From Lobosporangium transversale (taxonomy: Eukaryota; Mortierellomycota; Mortierellomycetes; Mortierellales; Mortierellaceae), in contig NW_019029001.1 of NCBI RefSeq assembly GCF_002105155.1, positions 1 to 64,000 on the forward strand: a stretch of 64,000 bases of DNA. The letters are read 5' to 3'. The notes beneath the pieces are model-generated. The model had not been told where the DNA came from and made no database searches. It saw only the letters and a program-made list of their open reading frames with translations. Position 1 is the first letter of the stretch; every line of letters starts with the position of its first letter. The position numbers were made by a program, and so were the translations under genes. Of the stretch, positions 9,133-20,568 are shown in pieces.

Positions 9133-10149
9133 TAATTGTCCAAATGAGATTAAATACTTTTGTCAATGAAAAACCATGGTGAATGAGACTAGAGATATTT
9201 TAAACTGAACCAGTCCACGTATCATTGGCATACTTGTTTACTCTGATAAAAATAAAAGTGCAAGCAACCATCGCTATTATTCTAATCAAGACGGAAAACA
9301 TGAGCGTGGAACATTTGGACAAATTTGGAAGCCACTGTATGAATCTCAAGTATTTCGCATGGCCACAGTCGGCTCTTGCCTCATTAAGAAAATTAATACT
9401 TTGCTTCATGACGGCAACTTGGAAGAAAACTTAGTCTATGGTGGTGGCAGTAAACGACAACTGAGTATTAATGTTTTCGCACATGGACTGGAACAGTAAA
9501 ACAAAGAGATCTGTGTGGATCAGACTGGCGTTGTACTAATACAATATTAATGTTGCATATTTTATTATTATATCGCATAAATTTACTTTATTTCATTGAT
9601 TTATGATTTGATGTGGGCGGGATGAGAATGAAAGAATTGTCTACAAAGCACTCCTTCATATATTGTCATAACCAATAGATTTTTGGGAGAGAGCGCTCCA
9701 GTAAACTTTCAACCGCATTGTTGTCGGTGACTACAAGCTCGCTGCTGCCTGAAGGGAAAAGGTCAGTTATTTTTCGTGTTGTTTTGACGGTATCTGATAC
9801 ATCATTTTCCTCCGACTGCCATATCCAATCAATCTGCAACGTAGTTTTACTGTCCTGAAATTCTAGAATCTGTACACTCATAGAAAATAGACAGTATGAC
9901 ATACTGTCTAATAAGTTGAGTACTAAAGTTGCAGATTTTAGTATTTATTCAGTGCATACTGATTTTTTTGCCATTCTTTGGATGCATGTCACGGGAATGG
10001 TGGCCAACTATGAGAACCCTTATGTCACGGACGCTGGGATGCAATCAATTTGGCTTCCAAGAGAGTGACGTAGCATTTTTATTTATTATATCGGAATAAA
10101 TACATAAACAAGTGTCTCTTTTCCTCCAACCACAAACGTAAACAGTATT
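9133..10149. other. Right flank of the older element and a mostly empty spacer
   Basis: The first bases (9133-9149) carry the inverted end motif of the older Tc1-like element. Beyond this there is no supported gene. A 78-aa minus-strand ORF at 9666-9902 (contains LQIDWIWQSEEND and SGSSELVVTDNNAVESLL) has protein-like composition and could be a decayed exon, but no partner exon was found. Confidence 0.4.
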
Positions 10150-10185
10150 TTGCTCCATCCCTTTGTCTCGCGCATTCTTCTCACC

Positions 10186-10347
10186 ATGGACACATCCAAC
10201 GGCCTCCCAATTCAAGAGCAAGTAGACATTGCCGATGTCACAATCAACGATGTCCTTGCCGCCGATCAAATTGAAAAAATACTGATCAGCGGACTAGAAG
10301 AAATAGTGTTTCTAACGCGAATAATTTTTGAATCAATAGCGATCTGC
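10186..10347 (+). CDS. Short hypothetical ORF upstream of the MULE remnant
   Basis: ATG in good context (CACCATGGAC) opens a 53-codon frame beginning MDTSNGLPIQEQVDIADVT with acidic composition. It might be a 5' exon of the degenerate MULE-type gene that follows, since a TTACAG acceptor-like site lies at about 10372, but no frame-consistent join was established. Function unknown. Confidence 0.3.
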
Positions 10348-10589
10348 TGAAATCTAACCAATATTATGTTACAGAGAGAAGCCTTAGGCCCGTCGAGCTC
10401 CAGGAAGGGAGAGGGATGATCAAGTTGGTCCTGCATATAATTTTGAGGTCAGTGCTATAATGCTATATTCAATAAAGTCTAGCCCGTTGCATAATAATAA
10501 AGTAATAACTCAACAGGATACCTATGCGTCAATTGTAGCCTTTAAAGACGCGTATTGAAAATGGTCTCAATAATATTGTTATTGATAAA

Positions 10590-11387
10590 ATGAGAGGGGT
10601 TTTGTGTGATGATCCTGAGATTCTTTTATCTGCAAAGCACTATAAAATTGAACCTGAATCTCGGTTCAAAGTTTTGAACACCTCGAGAGTAGAATTCTAC
10701 ATTCAACCTGAGCGTTTCGATGCTTGGCTCCTGAAGCATCAAAGGCCTATCTCCACCAACTTTGTGTTGGCAAAAAAATACGATTACAAAGTTGACAATC
10801 AGTATCGCCTTTCCTATGAATGCCAATGTGCTGGCAAGAAGCGCATAAGAAAAGATAGAGTTCAAGGAGGTGTCACTGGCAAGACTAGAAATCGTGCTCC
10901 AGGAATTAAACAAGGATGTGGAGCAAAAATCTTCGCTACGCGTGCGCGCGAACATATAGAGACTTGAAATTCGAGAGGGTTTGAAGGTCTTTTTATTTGG
11001 CAAACGGGAAGTGATACACTGCTGGTGGAGTCATTCACCACGAAGGGGGCTTCTTATGAGATCAAAGTTGACTTTTCAAGATCTCCCACTGGGCATATCA
11101 TGTCGTGCTCCTGTCACTATTTCTTCATGAACCACACTTGTTGTAAACATATCGCTTTGGCTCAGCTAGAATATCATCCAGTGACATTCTTTCGTGTTGA
11201 TCAATGGGAGCATGAGTCCAAGTTCCAGCCGGGGATGCTTGAGCCTCTTGAGGAGGAGCATTCTGCTAATCCAACTCCTGACGTTGACCATATTGCAATT
11301 TATATTCAACGTTTGACGCTCTTAGAAGAACTCAGGGATAAAAATGCTGACTTTCCACAAAGAAAGCAAATTGAAAGGGACCTGTAG
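10590..11387 (+). pseudogene. MULE transposase remnant lacking the catalytic core
   Basis: Two ORFs in succession represent the two ends of a MULE-type transposase. The first (10590-10967, 125 aa) is a FAR1/WRKY-like zinc-binding domain (YECQCAGKKRIRK, then IKQGCGAKIF). The second (11025-11387, 120 aa) is a SWIM zinc finger region (SCSCHYFFMNHTCCKHIAL) with an acidic tail. The roughly 300-residue DDE core that should lie between them is absent; only 57 bp separate the frames. This is an internally deleted copy. It is clearly different in sequence from the MULE at 1-2414. Confidence 0.75.
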
Positions 11388-13484
11388 GCTGTACTAGAGC
11401 GTTTCGAGGCAGTGTTTCCCCGGCGAGAGGGACAGGGACTTGAGAATAAGCGGCCAAGACAACGTTACTAGACGTAGATATGTCGTGTTTGTCGTTGAAT
11501 TAAAAAAAAAAAAAAAAAAAAAGCTTACACTTGTAGAATTTAAAAATAGAATAAGGTTTACCGCTCTATCCCTGTGTAAAAAAAAAGGCCCTGTCTTTAT
11601 CAAAGACGCTTAATACTATAGAACCAATATCATTTTAGCCCATGTCTGCTAATGATAATAAAGACACTTTCATGGGGCCCTGGAGGAGCTTTTCTCCAAT
11701 TCTGAAAGGCTAGGAATGGAACTGATGCTTATTTATGGGGTATTTTGTGTTTTATCAAAATTAATCCGTCTTTCAATCAGTATTTTTCAGTGTTAGAATA
11801 TACACTGCACTCTCATACATCGCTTTTTCCCATAGCTCGCGCTACTGATGGTAGCCACTGCCCATAACTATAATACGAGGTCTGGTTTTGTGAGATCCGG
11901 CTTGTATCCATCGAGTTTTATAAGCGTAAAGCTAAAAAAACATCATTTTTTGAAGACCTGTTGATATTTGGATATATGATGACTCTGTCTACCCATGGCA
12001 AACACTCAGAGAAACCCAACGGTCCTTAATCCATGTTTATAGCTCTATTTATTTAGAAAGTTTGAAGAGTTTTGGAAATCTTTTGCAGATTCTGTTCAAT
12101 TTCAAGTAAAAACTAGATAATAACCTATGTGATCTGTTGCCAAATCTTTGTCTAAACGCGTCTTCATTAAACATCCTCAGTACTAAAACTTATTAGTTTT
12201 TTACTCAAAGCATGAAATAGGCCACTAGAGATGTTTATTATTATATTCTACATCGTTTCTGAGGGCTTCAGGTGCTTTGAAGCAGTTCTGGTGAACTTCA
12301 CTACTGGGGGTATGGTTTTTCTAGATTACTTAGATTTTATTTTAGTAGAAATGGTGGGGGAAATAGTACTTTGATCTTTTATTGGTGAGGAAATTTTCAA
12401 GAAAATAAAATATTTTAGCTCTAAAGCGAGCTCTAAGCCGCATTTGTCCTGGACAAAAGGTAAGGACACTCGTCAACTATTATACAATCCCCTTCCACAG
12501 CTGCAAAGTATCCAAACTCACCATCCCTCTTCACAAAACCTGTCGTATAGAGTATCTGCTCTCTATGGTTCTTGAGAACGCGGGTATACGTATATGGAGT
12601 AACTCAGGCACTCTGGGAGCATTGTAGAGATGGATCCCGTAAATGCATATTAATATTAATTTCACCCTCGTCCCGAGTGCCCTTTTTTTTTATGAAGTGA
12701 TGCTAGACATTCATAAACAAAGATGCAGGTGATACTAACATAAGAGTTGATATACATAAATAAATATGCAAGTGCTAAATAAAGGTGCAAGTGATATATA
12801 CTAACACAAAAACTGACCCGCACAAAACCCATGGAAAGTGATATTAAATCTTCTTTCATGATACCATTTTTGTTATTTTGGTACGCGCAGTACTAGAATG
12901 CCATACTGGACACTTGATACTTAAATCAATACGATCTTTTTATATCTGTATGGATTCGGCAACATACCTCTAGCAAAAAAGGGTCCGGAGAGGTGTTTTG
13001 TTTTTCTTTAGGCAGGGTAAAAAATTAAAATGGTAAATGGTGCTAGATGCACTAAAAGAGTGGAAGCAAGTAAATGGTGGACATGGCGCATCGTGATGAT
13101 ATAGCTTGATATATGGTGTCTGCTGATCTTTTTCTACTGATTTTTTTCCTTCCTTAGTATGTAATAAGCGGTTGATTTCTGCAAGCAGGGAGCACAGAAA
13201 ACTGGATTTGATCTGCCTATGAGTTTGTGGGAAAAAATCAGTAAAAATTAATTAGTAAAAAATCATTTTCTATTGCGTGTTTAGCCAGGTTTTGGAAGAT
13301 ACTGCTAGGACATTTGTCGTTCACGCTGCTTTTGTCGTATCCATGGCGATTACCTGAAACCTGCATGGACTTATGTATTTGCTTTGTAGTACTCTCTAGA
13401 ATATGATAAGATGATAGTCCCGCTTCCAACAGGCATCGTAAAGCTTTCCTTTTTTATTTTATTTATATTTTTTTAGTAGGGCTC
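11388..13484. other. About 2.1 kb without a supported gene
   Basis: AT-rich spacer with an A-run of about 20 at 11502. The few ORFs (for example 12662-12859 minus, 13238-13429 minus) are short and of low complexity. I see no tRNA, repeat unit or element end here. Confidence 0.5.
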
Positions 13485-15833
13485 CTAATCTTCGTCCTCA
13501 TTGTCAAGATCATTGTCCTCGTTGTCAAGATCATTGTCCTCGTTGTCAAGATCATTATCCTCATTGTCAAGGTTATCATCCTCAAGCTCGGTTATTGCCT
13601 CCTGTAGTTTCTGCTCGAAGCGGCGATTGTCTGGCTTAATTACACCGACTATTGATCTTTTAGCTCTTGGTTTTGTAGGTGTGTGGAATATGACGTCGCT
13701 CCAGTCGATAAGCTCAACCTCATCACCCACCACCGCCTCTCCTTTTCCTTCTCCTTCATCTTCCCCTTCTTCTTCCTGTCCAATTGTCTTCTGAGTATAA
13801 TTGAAGAGATCAATCTTCTCTTTTGCATCCACTGCATAGTTGTGATAGTACTCCTATGTGCAGTATATCGGATTTTAGCCTCAGGTAAGAATGTATACTA
13901 TTCAATACGCTTTGATAACCACATAATTAGTTCTTACAAGTAGATTCTTCAGACGGAAGGCAGTGTTTTCGATGAAGAGGTTCCAGGTTGCTTCCATTGT
14001 TGGCAGTACAATGGGGTCACATGCTGGCGCTGCAACAAACACTCCTTTCCATGGTACCACTCGAAAAACATCAGCCTGGAGACCTACATCCATGTATGAA
14101 AGCGATCCCATGTTAGATATTATGTATTTACTCTTCTGGCGAACGTGCGCTATATTTACGGTATATTTACCATGGAGAGAGAGCTGGGGAGGACTATCAA
14201 GGCCAAATCTACTCAACTCAAGCATAACAGACCGCGCAATCTTGATGTTCTTTCGCAGCTGAATTTTAACCGCATCAGGTGGAGTCGATGCCCTTTTTGT
14301 TTCAGCGTTCCCAAACTGAACTTTTCCAATCGAGAGAGTACAGTCACACTTGCGCGCACTACAACCTGTATTTAAAGCACATGCCAACTTACTCTTTGAC
14401 ACACGAGTATCAAGACTTGCCTGATCACCGCTATTGGAAGAATAGAGCAGTGTACATCCACAGAAGTCAGAAATAAAGCAAGAAATCACAGAATTCCTAT
14501 CCTGGTAAATTACTATAACTTACAGACAGAATGTAAATGGCGTCCCCTTTGGCCTCCCATCTTTGAGAATGGAGCCCCAGATCAACAATGCATCTGCCTC
14601 TGAGGGCCTATTATCGCCATGGTGTGGGTTGAGGATGTTCTCAATGCTAATATTTAAAATGAGATAACATTAGTGTCTTAGAGATACAGTAATTCTTCTA
14701 GAGAATATTTTATTAAATCAGGTGCAACCCACATGTTCCTTAGCACAAGTAGGAAGAGCCTGAATTTGGGCTTAGAACTGAGGAATGAGTATATATCCTC
14801 CAGGACTGAGATCAATTTCTTTGTTTTTGTAGTCTTTAGAGAGTTCAGCAACTTCGTAAGCTCCTTGTCCCTGTGCTCCAACTCTGGTATCAAACAAAGA
14901 CTTTTGGCATCCACACGATCAGCATAGGTCAATGCTTTTCTTGCTATTGGCGAGTACAAATTGAAGACTCCAGACAATGCAACGAAAGCATCACGGAAAT
15001 GAAGGCGTGCTTCCTTGTCTTTATTTTGTTGTTCCAAGGCTTTTTTGGCATCTCTAAGATGCCGCCATGCCAATCCATATAGTTTTTGGCGTTCATGATC
15101 CTTCTCAGTGTCCTTGGCTTCCTCTGAGGGAAGATCGACGGCATGACCTTTGTACTAAAGAATACAATAAGATAGCATTAATACATCCAAATAGCCATAT
15201 ACAGTAATAACTCTGTAGGTGTGCTCAAGAATAACTTACCAGATGAAGGGCGGCATCTGCCAAGTCATGCCAAGGGTCTTGGAGTCTTATTCTCTTCATT
15301 GGAGCAGCTCTCATCGTTGTATTCATCGTCCTCTTCGTATGGTCCTTGCCTGTAGACTTAGTGCTTGGAGTAAGATGCGATGTGTCGAATACTTGATGAG
15401 GTGTGTTGGGGACATGTATTACATCGGAGGGTACAGACAAGCACTGTCTCTGTTCATTGGCGTTTTCGATAATAATGTTCTCCACGAACGGCTCAGAGCC
15501 TCTGATCATGTTGCCTGCTGTTTTCCATGCAAATTTGTTCGCAATCGCCTTTGTATTCCTACGCTCCCAGTAGATGGGGCTTTCTGAATTCTTCCATACT
15601 TCAAAGTTGCTGATCAAGAACATTCTCTCCTGCTCGCATATCTCAGAACGGCGGATAGCTGTGGCATATCTACGGTGGCCTTCCTCACAGCTGAAGATAC
15701 CAAACTTGTCAAAAAATGCTGTAGGGGATTTGTCACTGCTCCCTTCCATCCAAGATATATCCTGTTCCGTAACTGCCTTCATTCTATTACCTCCGTCATT
15801 TCTCTCGCCTCTGATATGGTTTGTGGTGTCCAT
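13485..15833 (-). CDS. Five-exon gene of unknown function, 681 aa, acidic repeat tail
   Basis: Exons on the minus strand: 15833-15240, 15154-14688, 14646-14524, 14430-13938 and 13853-13485. All introns are GT-AG (GTAAGT, GTATCT, GTAAGT, GTAAGA donors; lengths 85, 41, 93 and 84 nt) and phases match at each join, giving 2,046 nt. The start is ATGGACACCACAAAC. The protein shows no family I recognise. Notable stretches are FFDKFGIFSCEEGHRR in the N-terminus, a helical Lys/Glu-rich middle (LRDAKKALEQQNKDKEARLH), ADALLIWGSILKDGRPKGT, a Cys-containing segment (CSARKCDC), a hydrophobic VFRVVPWKGVFVAAP stretch, and a C-terminus that is very acidic with LDNEDND repeats. No signal peptide or clear membrane segment. 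Composition resembles lineage-specific fungal hypotheticals found near transposons; function is not inferred. Confidence 0.8.
13493..13580 (-). repeat. 21-bp coding tandem repeat (LDNEDND), about four copies
   Basis: The unit TTGTCAAGATCATTGTCCTCG on the plus strand repeats with minor changes at the 3' end of the five-exon gene and encodes the seven-residue acidic motif LDNEDND immediately before the stop codon. Confidence 0.9.
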
Positions 15834-15899
15834 AATGGGCTACTTTTTAGGATATCAGAAAAAAAAAAAAGAGTAGAATTAAGGGTGTTAGACATGTGA

Positions 15900-16399
15900 A
15901 ACAATTAGAAGCACAGCTTCCGTTGTTATTTATTCACATCTGGACTGTTGCACAAGATGTATGTCAAATGATGATGAACAATAAAGGAAGGGCTCATGAA
16001 ATTGGAACAAAACAGGTGTTAATGTTGGCTCGCAAAGGTTCACAAAGTTGAGCGTCAACAAGCACGCGGGCCACACGAGAGCTATCAGATCTTGACATAC
16101 ATCCTGCTCACAGTCAAGGAAGGTCAAAACAAGACAACACATTCTGTGGGGGGCGCGGTTTAAACGGGCACTCCACAGCAAAACGCCATGGAATGGGGGC
16201 GCGTTGCACGTCTCAGTCTGCGGATGTAACAAGCACGCGGGCCACACGAGAGCTATCAGATCTTGACATACATCCTGCTCACAGTCAAGGAAGGTCAAAA
16301 CAAGACAACACATTCTGTGGGGGGCGCGGTTTAAACGGGCACTCCACAGCAAAACGCCATGGAATGGGAGCGCGTTTGCATCCTTATCCCCTTTGTTCG
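15900..16399. repeat. 171-bp tandem duplication
   Basis: A segment starting AACAAGCACGCGGGCCACAC at 16057 recurs at 16228, a period of 171 bp, and both copies run through GGTTTAAACGGGCACTCC to GCGCGTT. They are nearly identical (for example GGGGGCGCG against GGGAGCGCG at the end of the unit). The GC content is higher than in the flanks. No convincing gene crosses it; a minus-strand ORF (15930-16352) is a by-product of the duplication. Confidence 0.85.
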
Positions 16400-16796
16400 C
16401 GATGATAAATATTTGGAGTTATCAGATACTGAGATAAGGAGAGAGGCGAGTAAACACAGGGTATCGATGGTGCAGAGAGAATGAATCATAAAAAAAAGAA
16501 AGTGAGTGATAAGATGGGTGCAGAGAGACGGGGAGTATGAGAGGGAAAAAAGCACAGCTTATAAAATGAATGAAAATGAAATAAAAAAAGAGTGGAGGGA
16601 GAGGTGGCAGCGAGAAATAGAGCTCACGTGTTATAAATCAAGCAAGCCCTAATTAATTAATTAATTAAATTATAGTTACTTAAATTGATGTATTTTTGGT
16701 TCAAATGAGGCGTTTTTGGGAAGAGGAAAAAGGGAGAGAAGCGTATTATGCAAAAGTATTTTAAATGTATCAAGTAAATATTAATAGACGAATAGA

Positions 16797-16894
16797 TGAT
16801 TGTGTTGATGGAGGGAGTTGAATATGCTAATGATTGTGCTGATGGAGTTGAATATGCTAATGATTGTGTTGGAGCTGAATATGCTGATGATTGA
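16797..16894. repeat. About 30-bp degenerate tandem repeat, three copies
   Basis: TGATTGTG followed by a GGAGTTGAATATGCTAA-type segment repeats at 16797, 16831 and 16861 with small indels. It lies in AT-rich non-coding sequence; an (ATTA) run sits nearby at about 16650. Confidence 0.7.
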
Positions 16895-17265
16895 GAATTT
16901 AAATTTTTAGCTGAGTGGCTTTTGTCCCCATAGCCTGAGGACGAAGTTCAAGTGCACAAATTAAGGCAATTAATTCTTTTCTTTTCTTCTCCTTCACCAG
17001 TACCTGCTGCCTTTCTTCTCTGCATCGGCAGTCGTTCTCTAGTGCATGTTCTGTAAATCAATCATGTTTGTAAGATGAAACTCTCTTATGATCATTATTG
17101 CGCCTGCCCCTTGTAGCCACGTAATGGTATCAAAATAGAGGACTGATGTACTTTTCTTTTCGATGGTGGTAGTATGCGCTCTTCTACTGTAGTCTCAATG
17201 GTAAAAATATTTCTGAACCAAGACTACAAAAGTACTCTGTTGTTATTGCCACCTGCTAATGGCGC

Positions 17266-18600
17266 ATGTCAATACATGACGGGTATGGATCACGCATTCG
17301 CGCCCATCACATCTCTATTTTTTATCGACTGGAGCATGAACGAATGGCTTTATTAACTCTTCACTATTTCACTGATATGCTTAGGTTTCTAAATACGAGC
17401 AACGCGCTAGGCAATCTCGGCACTGTAGCCACCAACGTCAATGTGCACAGATTTTTCCAAAATGTGGATGGAAGAAACTGGCATTGCATAGCTTCCTATT
17501 GCAAGTTCAAAGATGTCAATAACACCGCATGGGATCATATGGAGATATACGAAGAAAGTTTAAAGACGATTTTAGATCACCATGCCGTGTCTTCTATACT
17601 CAAGATACGCGCAAAGCAACTTCTAAACAAATTTGAGCCAGAGACCTTTGCGTTTGAGCTTGCCAAGACCATAAGAGATGCCGCGAAGATACATGCAGAA
17701 ACAAGTGCCCAGACATTTCACCTCAACATTCTTGAAGGAGTTTGACGTCTGGCAAGCAAAGGTACAATATTCATAGGTAGAATTTCATTTCGTAAGTTGA
17801 AAATCAGCAATATCCTCAGGCATCATTTTGTGTGATTCTTCAACTAATATCTTATGCTTATATATACCTTTACTACCCTTAGAACACCAAAAAACATCTG
17901 CTAAGCGTAAACGTGGAGACGATCGATCTAATAGTGCCCTTCAAATATCAAAACAAAAAATGTGACATTTCGACTATTGCGTTCGCCTAAAAATGGCAAA
18001 TGGCGAATTTTTGTTTTGAAATTTGTAGGGCGCTAATGATGTCAGACAACGGCAGATAACAAAAGCTGAAGGCGACAGCGACCATTATTATAAAGAATCG
18101 CGACAGAAAACCGCTCAACGCCATTCCAATGTCTCTGGAAACTTATCCAATCCCAGGGTGTATGAAAGATTTCCACTTGTTAAGGAAAAGCTGACCTTTT
18201 TGACCCTGCACAATTCTAATATATCCATTTTTGATACTGGCTCTGTTTCTTCTTTAGTGATATTGATCTGCCTAGAATTTCGCCTTCTAAGCTACTTGGA
18301 GATAACGATGTTGAAGAGGGAGAAAATCAGTTAGATCACGAAAATGCAATACTAGAGACCTCCTCTTACAAGTCTTTTACCTTTGGTGCGACATCCAAAA
18401 CAGTAGAGGATACTATGGCCAATTTATCAGACAGTGAGGACGTGATACCAACGACCCCTCCTTACCAATCTTGCAGTCTTGCCTCAAGCTTGGAATCGAT
18501 AACATCAACACCCATGGCGGTGCAACAAGTCCTGGTTGGGATAGTTAAAAAAATAAATAAAAAGCTTGGGCATCCAGCATCCAATTCAAGTCAAATGTAA
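17266..18600 (+). CDS. Hypothetical multi-exon gene, structure unresolved
   Basis: Three coding-like blocks lie in order on the plus strand. The first (17266-17745) encodes 159 aa with a soluble helical look (HDGYGSRIRAHHISIFYRLE, TIRDAAKIHAETSAQ). The second is about 17885-17960, with the basic patch SAKRKRGDDRS after a CTTAG acceptor. The third and fourth are about 18031-18190 (GANDVRQRQITKAEGDSDHY) and 18258-18600 (acceptor TCTTTAG, open frame to TAA, Ser/Thr-rich end). I could not find a set of donors that joins all blocks in frame, so it may be decayed. No family recognised. Its position beside repeats and the unknown 681-aa gene fits the accessory compartment. Confidence 0.4.
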
Positions 18601-19265
18601 CATAAATATCCATTGGGCGGTTAATGGCAACGTAAGTGTTTGATGATTTATGAAAGGCGCTAATGATACCCTTCAGGTTTGAGCAACTTGATCTAGAAAT
18701 CATTTGTTTCATTCTGTCCCAAGAATACGGAGTTTTGCTGGATTATGGTGGGCTTTGATCTCACGATAATACAAAATCCCTTGCTAAAAGTTCCACTCGA
18801 TATAATAGGGGCGCTATGTATTCAACGATGGTTTGCTCCGTCATGGTTCACTTATCAGGCGGAAAAACTCCATCGAAGTTCATGCTGTTCTTGTTGTTTA
18901 AAAAATTGAAAGTGATGGTCAATTCTGATGGCCAAAAGAATGAATTGGCTTATTTATTAAGTGCAGACAGTCCTAGAGTCAGTCGGAGCCAGGCTCGAAG
19001 TCAGATGCGATCTGAACTAATATGTCTTCATGGTGAAGCTGTGCTAGGAAGAACACTTAAAATTTCGAGGACTGATGTTGTGAAGGTCATCATTACATCT
19101 GTGTTAATTTACCGATAAATAATAAAGTGGTTAGAAGTACAATGCACCTGAAAGGTATAATCAAAGAGGTAAGAATGGAATAATGAAGAATGAAACGAGA
19201 GAGAAAATTGGCAGAGAAATCGGGGAGTTGAGCAAAGTTGCGACGTTATGAAAGAGAAAGATAGG

Positions 19266-19298
<33 letters not shown>

Positions 19299-20248
19299 AG
19301 CCATCGATAATATTAATGGTAAATGTAAGGAGTGATGGAGGAAAAGGTGGAAATGCAGTAAAGAATAAGGCTTGAGAATGAAGGACAAAGATGATTCTTT
19401 GAATCTTTTGTAGCAAGAATCCTTCAGGGTCATGAGAGTCAATAGATCAATGAAAGATACGTCTAGTGACCAGGTGATGTTTAGAGGCATATGATTGATG
19501 ATTGATTTTGACCACCTGGCGCCTGTGTCAAGGAGTGGGGTCCATCATCGGTACTGCATTCCTACATCTTGAGGCAGATTGTGAAATCTTTCTGCATGCC
19601 AAGGAGAACTGGGCCGTTAAAAAGCTAAAGAGGATAATGTTATTTTGTAAAGAACGGGAAGATGCAAAGGCTACATTATGAATTTACAGTTTGCACATGG
19701 ATAGTGATTAAAAAAGAAATGAGTGGGGGAGAACGTTGGCTGTTTAACACCCACAGAAATAAACGGTGGGGTGATAAAAGGCAACGATTCTTCTAAAGAG
19801 GATTGTTTAGTTGTAATAGGAAAGGTATCATTGACAGATCCTTTCTTCAGTCAAATGTTGGTTTTGTTGTTATTGTCTTTTACTTTTTCTCTGCGTAAAC
19901 TTCGCCCAAAAAGAATCTACATGTACATCATATGCAGATCCAAGAGTGTTCATCATTGCTTGGTCATGTCTCGTAGTCATCATTCAACATTCCGGCCAAA
20001 GTAAATATTTTCACGCTAAGGAAAACTGTTGCGGCACAACTCCTCGTCACCCCATAATTAATACCCCCATCGTCTTTGTAGGTTGACCAACATATCCTCA
20101 TATCCAAATTAAAAAACCGAAGGTAAGGAAAAAAAAAAAAGCAGTAGTATAAATATACATCTCAATTTTATACATTCACATGGTAGAGTATGCCACAAAG
20201 AAGATGAAAAAAGAGATTCACCTCGGCTTTGTATTTTTAATTGACAGC

Positions 20249-20281
<33 letters not shown>

Positions 20282-20568
20282 CCCGTTATTTACACATCAA
20301 ATGCTAGAAAAGATATAAAAAGGGTTCCATTTCACCGTCAGCCATGCTTTACTCATCTGACAATTTGCATCTTGTTCATCATTCATTCTTTTCTCCATCT
20401 TTTTCATCAGATCAAAAATGTACTTTTACCATTAACAGCTTAATTCCTAGAAAAAAAAGAACACAGATATATTTTCTAAAAAAACATTGTGCTCCACCTC
20501 CTTTTTCTCCTTTTTCAATTTGACCAACTTGATTCGTCAGTGCACACCGATCTACATATCTAACTTCG
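18601..20568. other. Spacer at the accessory/conserved boundary; no supported gene
   Basis: Contains a 100-aa ORF at 18816-19118 without recognisable features, an A-run of about 31 at 19266-19296 and a T-run of about 31 at 20251-20281. The sequence just before 20569 is CT-rich, as expected for a promoter/5' leader of the hydrolase gene. Confidence 0.45.

Noticed and set aside
15930-16352. 140-aa minus-strand ORF with an internal repeat
   Set aside because: Its repeat simply reflects the 171-bp tandem DNA duplication; composition is not protein-like and no splice context supports it.
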